Assembly: GCA_033721095.1 (NCBI GenBank)
Contig: JAWWBG010000130.1
Span: forward strand, 1-7,707
Reading direction: 5' to 3'
Origin: JAWWBG01 sp033721095
GTDB taxonomy: Bacteria; Actinomycetota; Nitriliruptoria; Nitriliruptorales; Nitriliruptoraceae
DNA length: 7,707 nt
The notes below the pieces were generated by a model. It ran no database searches, was not told where the DNA came from, and saw only the letters and a list, made by a program, of their open reading frames with translations. Each line of letters starts with the position of its first letter. Positions within the stretch are counted from its first letter, which is position 1. The position numbers and the translations under genes were made by a program. Shown in pieces: positions 1-5,101 of the stretch.

Positions 1-1
1 C

Positions 2-1048
2 CCGCCCGGTCCGAGCCTGCGGATCATCGCCGACACCTTCGGGTACTGCGCCGAGCACCTGCCCAACTTCAACACCATCTCGATCTCCGGCTACCACATG
101 GGCGAGGCTGGCGCGACGCCGGTCCAGGAGGTCGCGTTCACGCTGGCCGACGGCATTGCCTACGTCGAGGCGGCGCTGCAGGCTGGCCTCGACGTCGACG
201 TGTTCGCGCCGCGGCTGTCGTTCTTCTTCGTGGCTCGCTCGACGCTGCTCGAGGAGGTCGCCAAGTTTCGGGCGGCTCGTCGCCTGTGGGCGCGCATCAT
301 GCGCGAACGGTTCGGGGCCGAGGACCCCAAGTCGCAGATGATGCGCTTCCACACCCAGACGGCCGGCGTGCAGCTGACGGCGCAGCAGCCCCGCGTGAAC
401 CTCGTGCGCGTGACGATCCAGGCGCTCGCGGCCACGCTCGGTGGGACCCAGAGCCTCCACACAAACTCCTACGACGAGGCCCTCGCCCTGCCCACGGAGG
501 AGTCGGCGCGGCTGGCCCTGCGGACGCAGCAGGTCCTCGCCCACGAAACCGACGTCGCACGTTCGGTGGACCCCCTGGGTGGCGCCTACCTCATCGAGGC
601 GATGACCGACCGGATCGAGGCCGACGCGAGCGACTACATCGACCACATCGACCGCCTCGGCGGGGCCGTCAAGGCCATCGAGGAGGGCTACCAGAAGTCC
701 GAGATCGAGCGCTCCGCCTACGAGATCGCGCGGGCCGTCGAGGACGAACGGCAGGTCGTCGTCGGGGTCAACCGGTTCACGATGGACGAGGACGTGCACC
801 CCGAGCTCCAGCGGATCGACGAGTCCATCCGGGCCGACCAGGTCGCCCGGATCGACAAGGTCAAGGCAGCCCGTGACGGGGGAGCGGTCGGTGACGCACT
901 CGACGACGTCCGTGCTGCGGCCGAGACCGAGACGACCAACCTGCTGCCGGCCATGCGCGAGGCGCTCAAGCGGCGGGCGACGCTCCAGGAGGTCTGCGAC
1001 GTCCTGCGGGACGTCTTCGGCGGGTACGTGCCGGTCGATCGCTTCTAG
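2..1048 (+). CDS. acyl-CoA mutase large subunit (methylmalonyl-/isobutyryl-CoA mutase family), 5' truncated
   Basis: Cobalamin-dependent carbon-skeleton mutase that isomerises a branched and a linear acyl-CoA by a radical mechanism in the cytoplasm. The frame is open from base 2, well before the first ATG at 98, so the true start lies outside the window; 348 residues remain. Seen: the start of the visible part (PPGPSLRIIAD), the ISISGYHM segment carrying the catalytic His (codon 95-97), APRLSFFFVA, KFRAARRLWARIM, RFHTQTAG, LGGTQSLHTNS and DEALALPTEES, all hallmarks of the TIM-barrel large subunit. It stops at VFGGYVPVDRF without a C-terminal B12-binding domain, so it should need a separate small subunit, as in archaeal-type MCM, IcmA/IcmB or HcmA/HcmB. 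The wording around FFFVARSTLLEEVAKF and the C-terminal end reminds me of Streptomyces isobutyryl-CoA mutase-like proteins. The Arg/Gln residue that separates MCM from ICM lies just left of the window, so the substrate is undecided. Confidence 0.93.
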   Translation, partial: PPGPSLRIIADTFGYCAEHLPNFNTISISGYHMGEAGATPVQEVAFTLADGIAYVEAALQAGLDVDVFAPRLSFFFVARSTLLEEVAKFRAARRLWARIMRERFGAEDPKSQMMRFHTQTAGVQLTAQQPRVNLVRVTIQALAATLGGTQSLHTNSYDEALALPTEESARLALRTQQVLAHETDVARSVDPLGGAYLIEAMTDRIEADASDYIDHIDRLGGAVKAIEEGYQKSEIERSAYEIARAVEDERQVVVGVNRFTMDEDVHPELQRIDESIRADQVARIDKVKAARDGGAVGDALDDVRAAAETETTNLLPAMREALKRRATLQEVCDVLRDVFGGYVPVDRF

Positions 1049-1181
1049 TCACACGGCCAACTGCCTCGCTGAACGCCAGCCCGTAACGATGTCGTAGCGT
1101 TGACCACCTACAACTCTCGCAGAGCACGGAAGGTGGCAGCCACTGGGGGCTCGTCGGGACGCGCTGAGCGCGCGGTCGAGA
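1049..1181. other. intergenic spacer before the membrane protein gene
   Basis: 133 bp with no gene. A TACAAC hexamer at 1109-1114 could act as a -10 element but has no good -35 at the right distance. A TTGACC at 1100-1105 has no matching -10 17 nt downstream. A short GC hairpin (CGCGC-TGA-GCGCG, 1160-1172) sits 9 nt before the ATG at 1182, where a ribosome binding site would be expected. No terminator with a T-run is visible after the mutase stop. Confidence 0.35.
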
Positions 1182-2357
1182 ATGCTTGCCGTGGGGCTCA
1201 CGGTCGTCGGCGTGCTGGCCTCTTTCGGGTCGATCCTCCGGGCCCTGATCGTCGGCTTCGAGGCGAACGACCTGTGGGCGTTGCCAACACCCGTCTTCGT
1301 CGTTGCCGGCGCCATGGTGACGCTTGGCCGCCCCCGCCATCCCATTGGCTGGCTGCTGCTGCTTGGCGGGTTCGGGATGTCGACAGGACTCTTCCTGATC
1401 CAGGCAGGACCCGATCTCGGCGACGGGGTGGGGCCGTGGGCAGAGGCCGTCGGTGCCGCGCTCAACTCCGGATCAGTGCTCGTGATTCCGGCGGTGCTCC
1501 TGCTGTTCCCGGATGGTCGCTTGCCGTCGAAACGGTGGCGGCCGGTGATGGGCCTCGTGGGCGCCGCCGCGACGATCGGAACGGCGGCCGCACTCATGAC
1601 GGGGGGTTGGGGCGGCGACGTGGAGGACGTCGAGAACGCAGTCTCTCCGTTGTACGAATCACTCGGTCCGGTGGGTGAGGCACTGTCCGGGGTGTTCCTC
1701 ATGATGATGAGCCTCGTGATGGTTGCCGCGGGCATCGAGTTGATGTTGCGCTTCCGTCGATCTTCGGGGGTCGAACGCCAACAGATGAAGTTCCTGGCCC
1801 TCGCAGCCACCTTGCTCGTCGCCACGTTGGGGCTCCAGTTCGCGATCGGGTCGGGCGCGACCGCGGCCACTGACGTCCCGGAGACCTTGGTCATCGCCGG
1901 GGCGTTCGCCGCCGTGCCGCTGGCTGTGGCCGCCGCGGTGCTGCGGTATCGGCTGTGGGACATCGACCTGATCATCAACCGGGCCATGGTCTATTCCGTG
2001 ATGCTCGTCGCGCTCGGTGCGCTCTACGCCCTCGTGGTCGTCCTTGTCAGCCTGCTCCTGCCCCGTGGTGGCGATCTGCCGGTCGCGGCGTCGACGTTGG
2101 CCGTCGCAGGCGCGTTCGCGCCGGTCCGCCGCCGGGCCCAGGACTGGGTCGATCGCATGTTCCATCGCTCTCGCTACGACGTGTCCCGCCTGGTGGAGGA
2201 GTTCTCCGAGCGCCTCCGGGACGGCATGGAGCCTGAAGCCGTTGAACGCGAGTTGCATGCCGTCGTCGATCATGCCGTGAAGCCGGCGACGATCTCGACG
2301 TGGACGCGACGCGTGCGGCGCGTGGCAAGCGGCCTGCCCGGGTCGCTTGTCTCCTGA
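1182..2357 (+). CDS. polytopic membrane protein resembling a kinase-less histidine kinase sensor region
   Basis: 391 residues. Function not known. The protein matches the N-terminal membrane half common in actinobacterial two-component histidine kinases. Seen: about nine to ten hydrophobic helices (roughly 1-25, 36-48, 55-74, 96-109, 121-140, 168-188, 203-222, 235-254, 270-293 and 301-313), the family signatures HPIGWLL (53-59), LLLFPDGRLPS (106-116) and ERQQMKFL (198-205), the linker RLWDIDLIINRAMVYS (257-272), then VRRRAQDWVDRMFHRSRYD (315-333) and an amphipathic region up to VKPATISTWTRR. In relatives this last part leads into a GAF or HisKA_3/HATPase module; here the protein ends about 15 residues later, with no H-box or ATPase. 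The ATG at 1182 is the first normal start in a frame that opens at 1104 and is preceded by a poor ribosome binding site; residues upstream in frame (RRDALSARSR) would make a plausible basic N-terminus from a CTG. Could be a genuine stand-alone membrane protein or a decayed kinase. Confidence 0.8.
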   Translation: MLAVGLTVVGVLASFGSILRALIVGFEANDLWALPTPVFVVAGAMVTLGRPRHPIGWLLLLGGFGMSTGLFLIQAGPDLGDGVGPWAEAVGAALNSGSVLVIPAVLLLFPDGRLPSKRWRPVMGLVGAAATIGTAAALMTGGWGGDVEDVENAVSPLYESLGPVGEALSGVFLMMMSLVMVAAGIELMLRFRRSSGVERQQMKFLALAATLLVATLGLQFAIGSGATAATDVPETLVIAGAFAAVPLAVAAAVLRYRLWDIDLIINRAMVYSVMLVALGALYALVVVLVSLLLPRGGDLPVAASTLAVAGAFAPVRRRAQDWVDRMFHRSRYDVSRLVEEFSERLRDGMEPEAVERELHAVVDHAVKPATISTWTRRVRRVASGLPGSLVS

Positions 2358-2409
2358 TCGGCGAGATCGAGCGGGTCGGCTCGGCCGCAGCACGGCGGCT
2401 GGACGCTCC

Positions 2410-2425
2410 CGTCAGCATGCTGACG
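2410..2425. promoter_or_regulatory. perfect 16-bp palindrome upstream of the LpdA-like gene
   Basis: CGTCAGCATGCTGACG equals its own reverse complement over all 16 bases. It lies in the 113-bp spacer, 45 nt before the proposed CTG start at 2471 and 53 nt after the membrane protein stop. Position and symmetry suit an operator for a dimeric regulator. As RNA it could only form a 6-bp stem with a CATG loop and has no T-run after it, so a terminator is less likely. I found no second copy in the window. Confidence 0.45.
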
Positions 2426-2456
2426 TGCTCGGCCATCTAGGGTTCCGGCGGTGACC

Positions 2457-2463
2457 GGAAAGG
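2457..2463 (+). promoter_or_regulatory. ribosome binding site supporting a CTG start
   Basis: GGAAAGG, 7 nt before CTG at 2471. The frame is open from 2441 (TAG at 2438-2440) and holds no ATG, GTG or TTG before the Rossmann motif, so this site is the main positional support for CTG as the start codon. Confidence 0.5.
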
Positions 2464-2470
2464 CACCGCG

Positions 2471-3871
2471 CTGAGCAACACGATCGTCATCCTCGGGGGA
2501 GGACCGGCCGGCTACGAAGCCAGTCTCGTCGCCGCGGAGCTCGGCGCCGACGTCACGATCGTGGCTGACGAGGGACTCGGCGGCAACAGCGTGCTGTGGG
2601 ACTGTGTCCCCTCCAAGGCGCTCATCGTCGCCGCCGAGGCCATGGACTGGGTCGACACCGCCGGCCACCTCGGCGTGCGCCTGCCGGAGTCCGGCCACCT
2701 CGATCGCTCCTACGTCGACTACCCGGCCGTCGCGGGCCGGACCCTGCAGCTCGGCGCCGACCAGTCCTCGGACATCGAGAAGCGCGTCACCGCGGCCGGC
2801 GTCCGCATCGTTCGCGGCCGCGGCTCGATCAGCGACTACCACCAGGTCACCGCGACCATGCCGGACGGCTCAACAGAGGTCCTCCCGGCCGACCACGTCC
2901 TGATCGCGACCGGCTCGACCGCTCGAACGCTGCCGTTCTTCGAGCGCGATAGCGAACGTGTCCTGACCGCGCCGGACGTGTTCTCGCTCGTGGAGGTCCC
3001 CGAACGGCTCATCGTCGTCGGGTCCGGTGCCACCGGCGCCGAGTTCGCCGACGCCTTCGTGCGATTCGGCTCCGAGGTCGTCCTGGTCAGCTCGCGCGAT
3101 CTGATCATGCCGACCGAGGATCCGGACGCCGCCCAGGTCATCGAGGACGTCTTCGAGCGCCGGGGCATGACGATCCTCAGGAGGTCCCGTGCCGATTCCT
3201 GCACGCGGACTGCCGACGGGGTCACGGTCGGGCTCACGGACGGGTCGACCGTGGAGGGCTCCCACGTCCTGTTCACGGTCGGCCAGGTGCCCGTGACCGA
3301 GGGCCTCGGACTCGAGAATCCCGGCATCGAGCTGAACGACCATGGCGGGATCGACGTCGATGGCGTCGGCCGTACGTCGTGTCGCTGGGTGTATGCCGCC
3401 GGTGACGTGGTCGGCCGCGTGATGCTTGCCAGCGTTGCGGCCATGCAGGGCCGCACGGCCATGTGGCATGCGTTGGGCCAGGCCGTCACCCCGATCCGGT
3501 GGAACGCCGTTGCAGCCACGGTCTTCACCGACCCCGAGGTCGCGACCGTCGGCCTGTCGGCCGAGGAGGCCACCGAACAGGGAATGCAGACCGTCACGGC
3601 GCGCCTCGACTTCCGCGGCAACCCTCGCGCCAAGATGACCGAGGCCACCGACGGTTTTGTCAAGGTGCACGCGATGGTCGGCTCGGGCATCGTGCTGGGC
3701 GGCGTCGTCGTGTCTGCGCGGGCGAGCGACCTCATCCAGCCGCTCGCCGTCGCGGTGCAGAACCGGTTGTCGGTGGCGCAGCTGGCCCAGACCCTCACCG
3801 TGTATCCGTCGATGGCTGGTTCGGTGGCCGAGTGCGCCCGCATGCTCATGGCCAAGCTCGACACGGCCTGA
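2471..3871 (+). CDS. lpdA: NAD(P)H-quinone dehydrogenase, LpdA (Rv3303c) type flavoprotein
   Basis: FAD-dependent pyridine nucleotide-disulfide oxidoreductase family; the mycobacterial homologue passes electrons from NAD(P)H to quinones. 466 residues if started at CTG 2471. Seen: FAD-binding IVILGGGPAGYEAS (5-18), GGNSVLWDCVPSK (37-49), VLIATGST (143-150), the second Rossmann motif GSGATGAEF (184-192), YAAGD (308-312) contacting FAD, and the C-terminal dimer domain ending TVYPSMAGS. Only one Cys (45) of the redox pair remains; the first is Ser40, and the HxxxxE pair of true lipoamide dehydrogenases is replaced by TVYPS (443-447), so it should not be an E3 subunit. The next in-frame start, GTG 2561, would delete the FAD motif and is rejected; the only upstream candidate is CTG, with GGAAAGG 7 nt before it. 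A palindrome lies upstream, and the gene is convergent with the M15 gene 12 nt downstream. A more distant mercuric reductase-like role is possible but less likely. Confidence 0.88.
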   Translation: MSNTIVILGGGPAGYEASLVAAELGADVTIVADEGLGGNSVLWDCVPSKALIVAAEAMDWVDTAGHLGVRLPESGHLDRSYVDYPAVAGRTLQLGADQSSDIEKRVTAAGVRIVRGRGSISDYHQVTATMPDGSTEVLPADHVLIATGSTARTLPFFERDSERVLTAPDVFSLVEVPERLIVVGSGATGAEFADAFVRFGSEVVLVSSRDLIMPTEDPDAAQVIEDVFERRGMTILRRSRADSCTRTADGVTVGLTDGSTVEGSHVLFTVGQVPVTEGLGLENPGIELNDHGGIDVDGVGRTSCRWVYAAGDVVGRVMLASVAAMQGRTAMWHALGQAVTPIRWNAVAATVFTDPEVATVGLSAEEATEQGMQTVTARLDFRGNPRAKMTEATDGFVKVHAMVGSGIVLGGVVVSARASDLIQPLAVAVQNRLSVAQLAQTLTVYPSMAGSVAECARMLMAKLDTA

Positions 3872-3891
3872 CCAGTCGGACGATCAGGCCG
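3864..3891. terminator. possible bidirectional hairpin between convergent genes
   Basis: CGGCCTGA (3864-3871) and TCAGGCCG (3884-3891) form a perfect 8-bp stem with a 12-nt loop. The loop is exactly the intergenic spacer, and the inner ends of the stem are the TGA stop codons of the two converging genes. There is no T-run on either side, so simple intrinsic termination is uncertain; it may be an actinobacterial U-poor terminator or a transcript-end stabiliser. Confidence 0.45.
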
Positions 3892-5101
3892 GCTCGGGCC
3901 GCTCGAGCAGGTCGCCGACGTACTCGAAGTGCGGCTCGTCCGGCCGCAGGAAATCGCCGCCCCACACAAAGCCGTGCGCGCGGAACACGTCGATGACCTC
4001 CGGGTGCAGGTCGGCGGTGAAGACGTCGGCGGGATTCACGTTGACGTCGACGGCCAGCCCCCACGAATGGTGGCTCAGTGTCCGCGACGAGCCGATCACC
4101 CGACCGAGCCAGCAGCCCTGGTACTGGCGCGGGTTGAGCGTGTCCAGCAGCCCGCGTTCCTCGAGCTCTGCCAGCACCGCCGCGAAGGCGTCCATGACGA
4201 TGCGGTGGCAGACCGTGAAACCGACATGGGGCAGGGTCCGCGACTCCAGGTGCTCCCGGCGCCAGCTGGCTCCCACCTGGACACGGCGACCCGCAACATC
4301 GTTCATGGCGAACTCACCGAAGTGGGTCTTGATGATCACCTGTGGCAGGACCCCGTCTCCATGGCGGGGGTAGGTCGTCTCGGCCAGCGGCCGAATCCGC
4401 AGCTCCTCGGATGCGACCGCCCGGATGCGGGCCGCCACCTCGTCGCCGTCCCCGTCGTGTCGCACGAGCAGGTAGCGCTCGATGTCGACCGCGAGCGAGT
4501 CGTCGGGATGCACGATCAGCTCGGCGTAGCCACCGACCCGATCACCCACGACCCCGATGATCTCGCGCTCGCTGCCGTCGGCGAGGGTCAGCCGGGCGCC
4601 GGGGCCGAGGCCCCGCAGCGCGGCGGAGGCCTCCGTCAGCAGCGCCGCACCCGGAACGAGGCTCGCAAGGTCGCCAATGAGTGCGCCCAGCACGGCCTCG
4701 TGATCGCCCGGGTCGATCGCGGCCGTGTCCAACGGGTACACCCAGGCAGGCGGCAGGTCGGTGGCGGACCGCCCGTCTGCATCGACCGCCGCGAGCAGGT
4801 CACGACGATCAACCCGGACCGCGGAGACGGCTGTCACTCCCGGGAGCGTCCGCACCCGGCCGGAGAACGTCGCATCGGTGCCCCCGTGGCCCCACACGAG
4901 CAGGACGTTGGCCTCGGCATCGGCGGATGCATCGGTTCGGCCCTCATCGGGTTCCGGTGACTCCGCTGGAGGGGGTTCGAGCACATCGCCCTCGGAGCGC
5001 CCGTTGTCGGCGACAGGCGGCGCCAAGAACGTCGTCAGCCACGTCGCGATCGCGACGATCGCGACCGCGAGGGCGGTCGGGGTCCGTGCACTGCTGCTCA
5101 C
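3884..5101 (-). CDS. membrane-anchored M15 family metallopeptidase with extended N-terminal region
   Basis: 405 residues. Probable zinc D-Ala-D-Ala carboxypeptidase or L,D-endopeptidase-type enzyme acting on cell wall peptides outside the membrane. Seen: one hydrophobic segment at about 9-28 without a lipobox Cys (signal anchor or signal peptide), an acidic Pro/Glu/Asp stretch 32-63, a middle domain 64-240, and the C-terminal M15 domain from about 255 (KTHFGEFAMNDVAGRR onward). Zinc site: SHHSWGLAVD, with His345 and Asp352, and DEPHFEY, with His391 as third ligand and Asp388 as likely catalytic acid/base. The middle domain (LPGVTAVSAVR, LLTEASAALRGLGPGARLTL, IIGVVGD) resembles the MacB/FtsX-type extracellular domain of ABC permeases; this is inference from pattern only. 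The start is GTG at 5101, overlapping the stop of the carboxylase gene upstream by 4 nt (GTGA), which indicates translational coupling. The carboxylase connection has no obvious functional logic. Confidence 0.87.
   Translation of the reverse strand: MSSSARTPTALAVAIVAIATWLTTFLAPPVADNGRSEGDVLEPPPAESPEPDEGRTDASADAEANVLLVWGHGGTDATFSGRVRTLPGVTAVSAVRVDRRDLLAAVDADGRSATDLPPAWVYPLDTAAIDPGDHEAVLGALIGDLASLVPGAALLTEASAALRGLGPGARLTLADGSEREIIGVVGDRVGGYAELIVHPDDSLAVDIERYLLVRHDGDGDEVAARIRAVASEELRIRPLAETTYPRHGDGVLPQVIIKTHFGEFAMNDVAGRRVQVGASWRREHLESRTLPHVGFTVCHRIVMDAFAAVLAELEERGLLDTLNPRQYQGCWLGRVIGSSRTLSHHSWGLAVDVNVNPADVFTADLHPEVIDVFRAHGFVWGGDFLRPDEPHFEYVGDLLERPEPA

Noticed and set aside
1049..1987. Long open frame on the minus strand opposite the membrane protein
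   Set aside because: Its Ser/Thr/Arg/Pro-rich translation shows no domain and it lies antisense to a gene with clear family signatures; typical GC-rich shadow.
2358..2438. Short open frame in the spacer ending at TAG 2438, encoding ERVGSAAARRLDAPVSML
   Set aside because: No start codon with a ribosome site, no family resemblance, and it contains the palindrome; treated as non-coding.
2836..3969. 377-codon minus-strand open frame opposite the LpdA-like gene
   Set aside because: No recognisable motif, Ser/Thr/Arg-rich, and mirrors codons of a well-supported flavoprotein.
3929..4960. 343-codon plus-strand open frame opposite the M15 gene
   Set aside because: Antisense to a peptidase with intact zinc ligands; composition is that of a frame shadow.
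5043..5056. Perfect 14-bp palindrome GTCGCGATCGCGAC
   Set aside because: It falls in the transmembrane segment of the M15 gene and is explained by alternating Ala (GCG), Ile (ATC) and Val (GTC) codons.
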